Below are positions 22,297 through 31,000 of a stretch of DNA of 64,000 nt, one piece after another. Source of the DNA: a virus; the IMG/VR virus record IMGVR_UViG_3300047333_000104, positions 1 through 64,000 of that record. One strand, given 5' to 3'. The notes beneath the pieces were generated by a model, which did no database searches, was not told where the DNA came from, and worked only from the letters and a program-made list of their open reading frames with translations. Both the position numbers and the translations under genes were made by a program. The stretch's first letter is position 1; each line of letters starts with the position of its first letter.

Positions 22297-23149
22297 CGAT
22301 CATCTCCTGAACAGCATCGGCCACGACATCGGGCCGGAACGCATAAATGCAAGCGTCCGTACCATAGCGGCAGGACAGGTTCGTGGCGGGCGCCGGCAGC
22401 GTTTCCAGGCATCCCTGGCACGGCACGTCGGCCTCCATCTCCTTGACGCGCCAGCCGCGCTCACCGTGGCGGTACGGCACGCGGTATTTCGCCCGCACGG
22501 AGGTGAACAGACCGACGATCGGCGTATCGGTCGCCCCGGCGAGATGCAAGAGGGCGCTGTCGCTGCCGAGGAAGCAAAGACTGCTAGCGATCAGGTTCGC
22601 CGTCTCTCTAAGGCTCGTCTGGCCGACCGCCGAGCCCACGAACGGGCTTGTAACCCCGTCCGCTCGGAAGTCGGCCCCGCCGCCGACGAACAGCACGCGG
22701 TACTCCCGCGCGATCAGAAGCGACGACACTTCAACCCAGAAGTCAGCAGGCAGCGATCGGCTCGGCCAGGACCGGGCGGCGTGGATCGTAACGAGGCGGT
22801 CCTGCTCGCGGAGTTCGAACGGAGCAGGCGGATCAATGCCGAAAACGACCCTCTTGTGCTTGTAGTCTCTGGGAGCCCCTGCATATTCGAGATAAGCGTC
22901 CACGACGTGCATCGTCGGTTTGCGCTCATACACGAGGTTGAGGTCGATGACGCTTGTGAACCCGCCGCTCGCTCGGCCAGGCAGCAGAACCGTCGAGACG
23001 TGCGGGTTGTTGAGCAACACTTCGGGGCAGCCGGTCTCAAAGACGATCTCGGCCTCGGGGCCGTACCAGTCGCGGAGGTAGCGCAGGATCGGCGTAGCGC
23101 ACAGAACATCACCCAAGGCACCGGTACGGCGGATTAGGATGCGAGTCAT
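22283..23149 (-). CDS. GT9 (heptosyltransferase-type) glycosyltransferase
   Basis: A 288-residue protein. MTRILIRRTGALGDVLCATPILRYL is the N-terminal GT9 signature (R..GALGD.L...P). The C-terminal domain has FVGGGADF, FLGSDSALLHLAGATDTPIVGLF (key: GSDS...HLA....P.V.LF) and a Cys pair CQGCLE. GT9 enzymes transfer heptose or similar sugars from ADP-sugar donors in LPS assembly. The start follows GAGGGAGTC. In a phage it may modify host LPS or virion glycans. Confidence 0.85.
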   Translation of the reverse strand: MTRILIRRTGALGDVLCATPILRYLRDWYGPEAEIVFETGCPEVLLNNPHVSTVLLPGRASGGFTSVIDLNLVYERKPTMHVVDAYLEYAGAPRDYKHKRVVFGIDPPAPFELREQDRLVTIHAARSWPSRSLPADFWVEVSSLLIAREYRVLFVGGGADFRADGVTSPFVGSAVGQTSLRETANLIASSLCFLGSDSALLHLAGATDTPIVGLFTSVRAKYRVPYRHGERGWRVKEMEADVPCQGCLETLPAPATNLSCRYGTDACIYAFRPDVVADAVQEMIDDRG

Positions 23150-23394
23150 TTTGACTCCCTCACGATACGGTTGATATCGACCGCAACCGGTGGGTGGCCG
23201 GCGGCGACGACGGTCAGTTGGACCTTGGCGCCGAACAGCAGCGCGATCCGCTCGCGCCAAGTTGGCTTCCAGAACGAGATGAAGCTATCGCTGACGCGGA
23301 GCACCGGAAGGCCGAGGCATTTGCCCTGGGACTCGTCCCAACCCTCGGGTGCGCCGAGAACCGCTTGTTGGCCTTTGAAATGGATGGGGTTCAT
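23146..23394 (-). CDS. Conserved small phage protein
   Basis: An 82-residue protein starting MNPIHFKGQQAVLGAPEGWD. The pattern WDE..G.C.GLPV...D...SFWKPTWRERIALLFGA matches a small protein common in phages, function unknown. ATGA overlaps on both sides. Confidence 0.65.
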   Translation of the reverse strand: MNPIHFKGQQAVLGAPEGWDESQGKCLGLPVLRVSDSFISFWKPTWRERIALLFGAKVQLTVVAAGHPPVAVDINRIVRESK

Positions 23395-23588
23395 TGACGA
23401 CCCACCGAGTAAAGCCCGCATTTCGGGCAGTTGTCGGAGCCCCGCAACGTTAGGCCGCCCAAGTGTCGGCCATTGACGGACCGAAGCCAGCCTTCGACCA
23501 GCACGGCGGCGGAAAGCACGTTATCGGGAATATTTATCGAACCGATCGGTTTTCCCGAATGGCCGTCGAATAATTGAAGCAAGGCCAT
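23391..23588 (-). CDS. Small protein with CxxC
   Basis: A 65-residue protein (MALLQLFDGHSGKPIG) ending with CPKCGLYSVGRQ, half of a zinc-ribbon. AAGGGG precedes the start. Function unknown. Confidence 0.5.
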   Translation of the reverse strand: MALLQLFDGHSGKPIGSINIPDNVLSAAVLVEGWLRSVNGRHLGGLTLRGSDNCPKCGLYSVGRQ

Positions 23589-23590
23589 TG

Positions 23591-24196
23591 TTAGAACCCC
23601 TTCGGCAGCGCCGAGATATACCCCTCGTGGGCATAGTCAATCGCGATCTCGTGCGTCTCTCCGAGCGCAGCATAAAGGAAGTCGAGATTGCGCTGCTCGG
23701 CACGCAGTGTTTGCGCCCAGTCGGGTAGGGTGCCGTAAGTGAACGGGCCGTCGACATAAATCCGCGCATCATCAATCAGGAAGATGTCGGGTACTCCGGG
23801 CCGTAACGAGCGGATCAATTCGATCTCTCGGGCGAGGGGCAGGCGGAGATCGTCATCGGGCTCAACCGCGGCGTCGTTTGTCGTATAGCCGAGACCGGGG
23901 AAATGCGCGTCAAGCCAGAAGAGGACGGGATCGTCGCGCGATATGCCGCTGCCTAGGAGAACCTGCAGTCCTGCGAGGCTATCGGCCTGAAGGATAAGCA
24001 CCTCTGGGCAGCGCGCGAACCGATCTCGGGCGGCGGCATGGATCTCTTCGATAAGCTCGATCGAGTAGATATTCGGGAAGCCGGCGGCGAGCGCCGCAGC
24101 CACACCTTCGCCCGCTCCGACTCCGGTTTCGACGAAGTGCTTGATACCGTGCGCGGCGCGCAACGCGGCGAGGTCGAAGTGATTGACGATTCCCAT
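23591..24196 (-). CDS. SAM-methyltransferase-fold protein
   Basis: A 201-residue protein. HFVETGVGAGEGVAAAL (about 22-38) is a class I SAM-binding loop, IYSIEL (about 43-48) the following acidic strand, and LFWLDAHFPG (about 91-100) the motif-IV-like strand. The fold is that of small FkbM/TylF-type phage methyltransferases. It overlaps the previous gene by one base (TAATG). Substrate unknown. Confidence 0.7.
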   Translation of the reverse strand: MGIVNHFDLAALRAAHGIKHFVETGVGAGEGVAAALAAGFPNIYSIELIEEIHAAARDRFARCPEVLILQADSLAGLQVLLGSGISRDDPVLFWLDAHFPGLGYTTNDAAVEPDDDLRLPLAREIELIRSLRPGVPDIFLIDDARIYVDGPFTYGTLPDWAQTLRAEQRNLDFLYAALGETHEIAIDYAHEGYISALPKGF

Positions 24197-24765
24197 TAAA
24201 GCCTCCGCAACACGAACTCGATCGACGACTCGACGTTCGGATTGAGCGTCTGGTCGCCCTGCAAACCTTCGACGAAGAAGTCGCGCACTACCACGATCCG
24301 TTCGACCGAAACACCGTCGATCTGGCGCAGCAAATCGAGCAGATTGATCGACCGCGGCGACCAACTCTCCAGCTTGAACACCGTGAAGGTCCATTTGTGG
24401 TCTGCGTTGAACTGAGACGGCCAGAAGCCCTGCTCGTACATATCCTCGTCGGGGACGGTGATGACGAGATGGCCGCCCGGTCGGACGACGTTTATCCAGT
24501 TTTGGAGGGCGACGGCGGGGTCGGTCATGTGCTCAAGGCAATGGGCGGAATGGAGGAAATCATAAGGTGGGGCGCCTTCGAGGTATTGAGCATCCCCGTC
24601 TTCGACGTCCCAGCAGTCAACGTAGGTAATATGAGGGAAAGCCCCCATGTGACGGCCGAGACCGTCTGATCCTGCGCCGACGTCGATCCCCGCGCCGACG
24701 AAATAGCGCGTCTGGAACGCGCCGTCATTGAAACGGCGCTTTGCCGCCTTCGATTGCTCATCCAA
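24196..24765 (-). CDS. Class I SAM-dependent methyltransferase
   Basis: A 189-residue protein with a TTG start behind GAGGAGTCA. GIDVGAGSDGLGRH (about 26-39) is motif I, FLHSAHCLEHMTDP (about 70-83) the post-II/III region and WINVVRPGGHLVITVPDE the conserved RPGG strand, as in Methyltransf_11 enzymes of polysaccharide gene clusters. First gene of the minus-strand operon inserted in the terminase. Confidence 0.8.
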   Translation of the reverse strand: MDEQSKAAKRRFNDGAFQTRYFVGAGIDVGAGSDGLGRHMGAFPHITYVDCWDVEDGDAQYLEGAPPYDFLHSAHCLEHMTDPAVALQNWINVVRPGGHLVITVPDEDMYEQGFWPSQFNADHKWTFTVFKLESWSPRSINLLDLLRQIDGVSVERIVVVRDFFVEGLQGDQTLNPNVESSIEFVLRRL

Positions 24766-24792
24766 TTGATTGACTCCTCAAATCCCGCATAA

Positions 24793-24824
24793 AACGTAAT
24801 ACGTTGTTTTAATGTCGAAAGCAA
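24793..24824 (-). promoter_or_regulatory. Promoter of the cargo operon, with AACGTATTACGTT palindrome
   Basis: Minus strand: TTGCTT (24824-24819), 17 bases, TATTAC (24801-24796). The -10 box is inside the same 13-base palindrome (24793-24805) found at 13655 and 42934. Being symmetric it could also serve the rightward terminase half. Confidence 0.6.
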
Positions 24825-24850
24825 CCACAATCTAGCCTATCTTCCTCGAC

Positions 24851-25933
24851 ATGCAAACGGTTCGCGTCGCATATGGGGAGGACCCAACGGGGCTCGGCTT
24901 CTACTGGCCGCAGAGCGCCCAGAAGCGTGCCGAAATGAACGCGATCAAGCGCGGCGATCCCTCGGCCTACGAGTCGGTCTATCAGTGTCGGCCCGGCAGC
25001 CGTGAAGGCCAGGTCTTTCTCGAATCGGACTTTGTCGAATATATCCCGCCGGTCGGCCTGGAGAACGGCGTGCTCGACGAGAGCATCCGCCGTTTCGTTT
25101 CCCGAGGAACGGTTGTTCAAGCGTGGGACACCGCGTCCTCAGTCGCGGCGCAGTCCGCCTACTCCGTGTGCGTAACCGCGCTTTTGATGCCGTGCAACAA
25201 GTATCATCGCGCCGAGGACCCCGCGGTCTACGGTCCCTGCGACGACCATTACGACGTCCATCTGCTCGACCTCCATAGGGGGCGGTACGCGATCGGCGAT
25301 CTCGTCGGCGCGTTCAAGATGCAGTACCACATCTGGCGGCCGGAACTGATCCTCGTCGAGAAGAAGTCGTCTGGCATCACGCTTGTCCAGACGATGCCCG
25401 CGCTCGGGATGCCCGTTAAAGGGATCGAGCCGGAAGGCGGCAAGCGCGAGCGAGCGACTAGCAACGTCGGCGCCGGTTCCGCGCAGGGTTGGTTCCGTCA
25501 GCACCGGGTGCTTCATCCGAAAGACGCGGACTGGGTCGCACCGTGGAAGCGCGAACTCAAGGATTTCACGGGTAGCGACGAAGGCATCTCAGATCAGGTT
25601 GACGCCTCCGTGCATCTTATCCGCCACGCAATCATGTCCGGCGCGCACACCGCGCTTTTGCCAACGGATTGGAGCCCGGAGCGCGGTACGATGGCCGATT
25701 CGCAGATGGCGATGGGCGAAGGCGGGGTCTACGCGCCGTTCGCTGATCCGCGATTAGAATTACTGAACGCGCTTGACATGCTCGGGTCTATGTCGAACGA
25801 TGCGTTTGAGGGGCTCTGCGGTCGTTGTATCAGCTATTCAGGTGATACCTGCACGCTCCATCGCATGAAGAAGATCGCGTTGGACTCCTGCCTCATGTTC
25901 TCGGACGCAAACCCCGTAAGCTACTATGGGTGA
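24851..25933 (+). CDS. Terminase large subunit, nuclease half (split gene)
   Basis: A 360-residue protein. AYESVYQCRPGSREGQVFLESDF is the usual TerL linker (key: Y...RP....G..F...DF). The RNase-H-like nuclease follows: VVQAWDTASS (D93), LILVEKKSSG (E170) and SDQVDASVHL. It lacks any ATPase domain. A Cys-rich tail (CGRCISYSGDTCTLH, about 320-334) may bind zinc. No SD is visible before the ATG; an in-frame TAG lies 18 bases upstream. It must assemble with the 18089-18964 product to package DNA. Confidence 0.9.
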   Translation: MQTVRVAYGEDPTGLGFYWPQSAQKRAEMNAIKRGDPSAYESVYQCRPGSREGQVFLESDFVEYIPPVGLENGVLDESIRRFVSRGTVVQAWDTASSVAAQSAYSVCVTALLMPCNKYHRAEDPAVYGPCDDHYDVHLLDLHRGRYAIGDLVGAFKMQYHIWRPELILVEKKSSGITLVQTMPALGMPVKGIEPEGGKRERATSNVGAGSAQGWFRQHRVLHPKDADWVAPWKRELKDFTGSDEGISDQVDASVHLIRHAIMSGAHTALLPTDWSPERGTMADSQMAMGEGGVYAPFADPRLELLNALDMLGSMSNDAFEGLCGRCISYSGDTCTLHRMKKIALDSCLMFSDANPVSYYG

Positions 25934-27605
25934 CTTCGACATCAACGAAGGTGCGCCAGTCAAAGGGCGCGTCATGCTGCCATCTGCCGGGAGTGCCGCG
26001 ATGGGCGCGGGCATGTCAGGCATGGTCAGCGACGTCGAGAGCTACGCTGCGATCTTCGAGACTCAGTACGCCAGAGCGATGGACGCGAGTGACGCAGCAG
26101 CGAAAAGTATTGCCGTCCCACCAGGTATGCTGTCGTTCGGCAAGATCAGCTACATGCCGGAGAGTTACAATTCCGGCGTGCTTCAGTGGCCGGGAATCGC
26201 CCCGGAGGCCCTCCGCAAGACCGTCCGCGAGAACCTCGCGCCGCAGCTCATCATCGGTATGCGTTGCGACGACGTCATTCGCTTCTCGCAGTATTCGACG
26301 CACCCCTGGAAGCCAGGCTGGCGCATCGAGCCGATGAATTCCGAAGCGGCCCCCAGCGTGTCCGACAAAAAGGACATTCAGGAGGTCATTCGGTTCCTGA
26401 GTAACTCCAGCATCGACACGACCTACGCGCAAGCTAACGAGCGGGACGAGCGAAAGCTGACGAATTTTCAGCGGTTCTTGTCGGCGATGACGCGGGATAC
26501 GCTCACGTTCGACGGGATCGCGGTTTGGAAAGACGTCGACCAAAGCGGGAAGGTCAAAGCGTATAGCTTGTTGCCGGCCGGGAACATCCGGCTCGTCGGC
26601 CCGGACGGGTACCTCGGGAACAAAGACATCGCTTATGTCGCCGTGGACGAAGGCAACAAGATCATCCATGAGTTCACACGAGAGGAACTGACGTTCTACA
26701 TTCGCAACCCTCGGCCGGATGCAGAGTCGTTAGGCTACGGGTATCCGGAAATCGAAATAGCGATGCGTCTGGTGCAAGGAATACAGAACGCAATTGACCT
26801 AAATTGTGACACCTTTAACAAAAATTCCACACCCAACGGTATCCTCGTCCTCTCCGGTTCGTCCGTTACGCAGCGTCAACTTGATCTGCTCAACCGCATG
26901 TGGACGAACCTCAAGAAGGGCATCACGAAAGCGTGGGCTCTCCCGGTGATGGGCCTCGCGGACGGCAGCAAGCTCGAAGTCGTCGATATGACCCGGCTCA
27001 AGGGCAACGAGGTCTACTACCGCGACTTTCTCAATATGTTCTTCGGCGCGTTTGCTACTGTTTACCGGTTCCCCGTCAAGCGGATCGGCTACAAGATCAG
27101 CGGCCAGGGCCGGGACAACGAGCCGAACCAAGACGCCGCGACCGAGATGGACGATAGCGACGATCCGGGTCTTGCTCCGTTGCTCATCCACATCGAGAAC
27201 GTTATCAACGAGTACCTCGTCTGGACGCGCTGGCCGCATCTGCGTTTCACCTTCATCGGCAAGAACCCGAAAGAGGAGATGCGCGGCTTCGAGTTCCGTA
27301 AGAACGCCATGACTTTTGGGGAAGCCCGTTCGCTCGGCGATCTCGACGACCTCGAGAACGAGGCGAAGGGCGAAGACGAGAAGCTGATCGCCCGCATCAT
27401 GAACATGGCGCCGCTCGACCCGAATATGTCCGGCGTGTTCCAATCCGTGGCTGCCGCGTTTATCGCCGCCAAGTTTGGCGCGAAACCGGAGGGCGGCGAC
27501 AAGGGCAACACGATGACCAGCAAGATCGATCCGGCTCGATCGGCCGATCATGGAGCCGAAGCTGGAGTGCGGCGGGATTCAGCCGCGGAAACGAAGAAGG
27601 AATAG
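25926..27605 (+). CDS. Portal protein
   Basis: A 559-residue protein directly after the terminase with an 8-base overlap. The length, position and portal-type sequence (MSFGKISYMPESY...WKPGWRIEP..., LGYGYPEIEIAMRLVQGIQNAIDLN, NEYLVWTRWPHLRFTF) fit a dodecameric portal that forms the DNA entry vertex. The C-terminus is charged and flexible and ends AETKKE. Confidence 0.85.
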   Translation: MGDFDINEGAPVKGRVMLPSAGSAAMGAGMSGMVSDVESYAAIFETQYARAMDASDAAAKSIAVPPGMLSFGKISYMPESYNSGVLQWPGIAPEALRKTVRENLAPQLIIGMRCDDVIRFSQYSTHPWKPGWRIEPMNSEAAPSVSDKKDIQEVIRFLSNSSIDTTYAQANERDERKLTNFQRFLSAMTRDTLTFDGIAVWKDVDQSGKVKAYSLLPAGNIRLVGPDGYLGNKDIAYVAVDEGNKIIHEFTREELTFYIRNPRPDAESLGYGYPEIEIAMRLVQGIQNAIDLNCDTFNKNSTPNGILVLSGSSVTQRQLDLLNRMWTNLKKGITKAWALPVMGLADGSKLEVVDMTRLKGNEVYYRDFLNMFFGAFATVYRFPVKRIGYKISGQGRDNEPNQDAATEMDDSDDPGLAPLLIHIENVINEYLVWTRWPHLRFTFIGKNPKEEMRGFEFRKNAMTFGEARSLGDLDDLENEAKGEDEKLIARIMNMAPLDPNMSGVFQSVAAAFIAAKFGAKPEGGDKGNTMTSKIDPARSADHGAEAGVRRDSAAETKKE

Positions 27606-27846
27606 CCGTGCGGATTGACACGGAGTCAGTGGGGTCGATCGGCTACCGCACCTCGGGCGGGAAAGTGCAATTGGTCGTACAAGACGCGTGGGGCCGCTAT
27701 ATCCAGGTAGCGGAGGGCGCCGTATCTGAAGGGGCTTTCCAGTTCGTCTACCCCGTTGGCATCCGGCAGGCGAAATTGGAGGGGAAGACGCCGGAGGGGT
27801 TTGATGCCCGACCTGCCCCCGCTGAGACGAAGAAGGAATAGCCGTG
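27591..27846. repeat. Duplicated 20-bp gene junction
   Basis: The same 20 bases (27591-27610 and 27827-27846) encode the C-terminal ETKKE, a TAG stop, two bases and a GTG start. They end two successive genes and begin the next ones. Confidence 0.9.
27608..27841 (+). CDS. Small protein following the portal
   Basis: A 77-residue protein with a GTG start behind AAGGAAT. Beta-rich N-terminal 55 residues; it ends with the same AETKKE as the portal. Function unknown; the duplicated junction suggests it was inserted by recombination. Confidence 0.5.
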   Translation: MRIDTESVGSIGYRTSGGKVQLVVQDAWGRYIQVAEGAVSEGAFQFVYPVGIRQAKLEGKTPEGFDARPAPAETKKE

Positions 27847-28086
27847 AAACACGCCCACGCGATCGAGAGAGCGTGGGAGAGGCACGGGTTGGAGTTGTCG
27901 GAGTCAGATTTCGAAAATGTCATTGCGTCGATCAAGAAAGGTCAGTCCATCTTGCAGGGGACCGTTGATCACGGCCTAGAGCGCCGGATAGTCCAAGTCA
28001 AAGGGAAAGTCCTTTCGGTTGTTTTCGCACCCGCCGATGGCTACATCGTTACCGTCCTATCCAATTTCAAAATGCGGAGACCCTAG
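27844..28086 (+). CDS. Small protein, possibly toxin-fold-like
   Basis: An 80-residue protein with a GTG start behind the duplicated junction. The layout (HAIERAWERHGLEL...FENVIASIKKG...RRIVQVKGKVLSVVFAPADGYIVTVL) resembles small BrnT/DUF4258-type folds in order of helix and strands, but the match is weak. Function unknown. Confidence 0.45.
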   Translation: MKHAHAIERAWERHGLELSESDFENVIASIKKGQSILQGTVDHGLERRIVQVKGKVLSVVFAPADGYIVTVLSNFKMRRP

Positions 28087-28087
28087 A

Positions 28088-31000
28088 ATGTCGAAACTTC
28101 AGTTTACCCGTCCCCCTTACGTCCTAGCCCACGCTGGCGATCAGGCAGGATGCGGTTGGTACAGAATCCAGTCGCCCCTCGAAACCCTGATCAAGAAGGG
28201 TTTGATCGCCGGCCGCATCGAGTATTCGTTTCTCTCCGACGACATGCTCCGCGCGTTGAAACCCGATATCGTGGTGTGGCAGCGCCAGTGCGAGGACTAC
28301 CAGGTCGACGCGATGCGCCGATATAAAGAGGTTCTTCCGGATCTCTATATGGTCTTCGAGATCGACGATGCGCTCTCCAAAGTGCCTGACGCATCATACC
28401 ACAAGGCGTTCATGCCGCCGAACATCGACGCCAATCTCGCCAATGCGATTTCGCTTTGCGACGTGGTCACCGTTACGACGGCGGACCTCGCGGCGCACAT
28501 GAAAACGGTCAGTGGCGGCGATACGCCGATCCGTATCGTGCCGAACATGCTGGCGCAGGAAGACGTCTACAAAGCTGACGCAGCCCGCGTGGCCGCCCGC
28601 AAGTTCCGTTCGAAGCTGCGCGTCGGCTGGGGCGGCGGCATCGGCCATACGGGGGATCTTGCCATCCTCAACCGGGCTATCGCGGAACTTGGCGACGAGG
28701 TGGAATGGGCATGGGCCGGCATGCAGCCCGAGATGCCGGAGGGTACGATCTCGAAATTCTACGGGGCGGTCGCACCGAAGGAATATCTCAGCCTGCTCGC
28801 GTCGATGGATCTCGACCTCATGATCGCCCCGATCGAGGACAACGAATTTAATCGGTGCAAGTCGAACCTGCGACTGATCGAGGGCGGCGCCTGCGGCTAC
28901 CCCGTGATCGCCAGCCCGGTCGCGCCCTACCTCAACGCTCCGGTGTTCGCCTATGCCGCCGGCCCCGAGGATTGGGCCGCTAAGATCCGCGAGTTCGCTG
29001 CTCTTTCCGCCGAGGAGCGGGGCACCTGGTCTTCCAAAATGCGGAACTGGGTCGACCGTAAATGGATTCTCGAAGAGAACGCCGAGGCTCGCGCCAAAGC
29101 GTGGCTTCCGCCGAAATCCGAACTCTTCTATCCGAGCCCGAACGTCGTCGGCAAGATCAGCGGCAGCACGATCATCGTGAGCCGCACGCTCGAAGAGGCG
29201 GCGCTTGCCCCCTATAAGGTCGTCAAGACCCTGAAGGACGCGCTGACCAGCAAGGGCCAGTCCGACATTCTTTACGTCCGGCCGAACGTTGTCATGACCG
29301 TCGATCAGATCGAAAGGCTGACGAAGCAAGAGAACTTCGATATCGCTACGATATCTACGATGAGCAATGACGGCGGTCCGTGCTCCTTTCCGCAGATCGG
29401 CCAATTTACCATGCTCGATCCCGGCGCAGCGGACGCGCTCGATCAATACTGCGCGCAGCGGCCCGGTACGGCGGCACTGACCGCTTGCGCCGGACCGGCG
29501 GTTTTGCTCAAGCGCACCGCGCTTAATGCGATCGGTTGGCCCGACGAGGACGAAGTTCTCGATCTTGCGCTGATCGAATGGTCGGCAGCGGCGGCCGGTC
29601 GAGGGTTCCGCAACATCGTCGATTTCAGCGTGTATGTCGGATGCCCCTCTCCGACGACTTTTTCGCAAGATATCGCGCACAACATGGCGATGCGGATTAG
29701 CATGCGCTGGCCGCAAGTTCAGACCGAGCATGAGAAAATCGCGGAAGCGCGCAACTTCCTCGAACTTCGTTTTCACCGCGAGTCCTACCGCTACTTGCCG
29801 CCGCAGAACCAAGGCGACTACGCGACCTGGAGTCAGGTCATGGACACGCTCGGCCCGCGCTCGCTCGCGGCCATGAACGAGTGGGACGCGGCCGACATCC
29901 GTCCCCTGGTCGTCGCGCATTCTTATGCCAAGGCGCTCACGCTTCCCGAGACCGGCGATTGGGTGCTGATGCACAAGATGGGCAGCGTCCTTCCCGAGCA
30001 GGCGATCCCGCTTTTCGCGGACTTCATCGCCAAGAACCCCGAAGCGAAAGTGGTCTACGCTGATCACGATTACCTTGATCAGAACGGCGAGCGCCAGGGC
30101 CACGATTTTAAGCCGAACTTCGACCTGCATCTGCTCATGGGCCGCGACTACGTTACCCCCGTGTTTGCTGCCCGACGCGCCGATCTCGAACAGATCTCGA
30201 CGCTCGGTAACGTTCCGGCGGAATGCCTACTTTACGAATTCGTTTTGAGCGCGGTCGCCCAGTTCGGTCGACAGAGCGTCGTTCATCTTCCCTCCATTCT
30301 CGCGCACCTTCCGGTGCCCAGAGTCGACGACCTGGCGGAAGCGGCGCGGATCAAATCGGAGATGGCCACCAAGTTCGCCGCACATATCGGCATGGACGCC
30401 CAGGTCAAGCCGCATGCGATCGGCCTCGGCTTGATGGATGTGAGCTTCGGTCGCGGCAAAACACTCGACATCCCGCACGTCTCGATCATCATTCCGACGA
30501 AGAATCGGATCGACATGATCGCCCCATGTCTTGCGACCGTCTTGTCTTTGACGACCTACCCGAGTTTCGAGGTATTGGTCATCGACAACGGCAGCGACAA
30601 GCAGGATGTGCTCGACTATTTCGCGGGGGTTGCGGACAAGCGCGTTCGGATCATCCAGCATGACGTGCCGTTCAACTGGTCTGAGATCAACAATTTCGCG
30701 GTCAAGCAGGCCAAGGGCAGCATCTTGTGCTTTCTCAACGACGATACCCGCGTTTCGTCCGGAGATTGGCTGACCGAGATGGTCGGCGCCGCGCTCTACG
30801 AGGACGTGGGCGCGGTCGGCGCTCGGCTGGTCTACCCGAACGGGACGCTCCAGCATATCGGCGTCGTCGCACGAGGCGGCATCTGCGGCCACATCCACAA
30901 GGGGCTTGCGGCCAATCTGATCGGGTACCACGGCATCGCTATCCTGCCGCACGAGAACGCCGCTCAGACCGGAGCATGCATGGTCGTTCGCCGCGAAATA

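Noticed and set aside
18940-24851. Group I or II intron or intein in the terminase
   Set aside because: No intron core or characteristic ends were visible, the cargo has genes on both strands, and no intein splicing motifs occur at the ends of the terminase halves.
28394-30130. A 578-codon minus-strand ORF within the glycosyltransferase
   Set aside because: It is a GC-rich antisense shadow with no domain, no SD and no neighbours in its direction.
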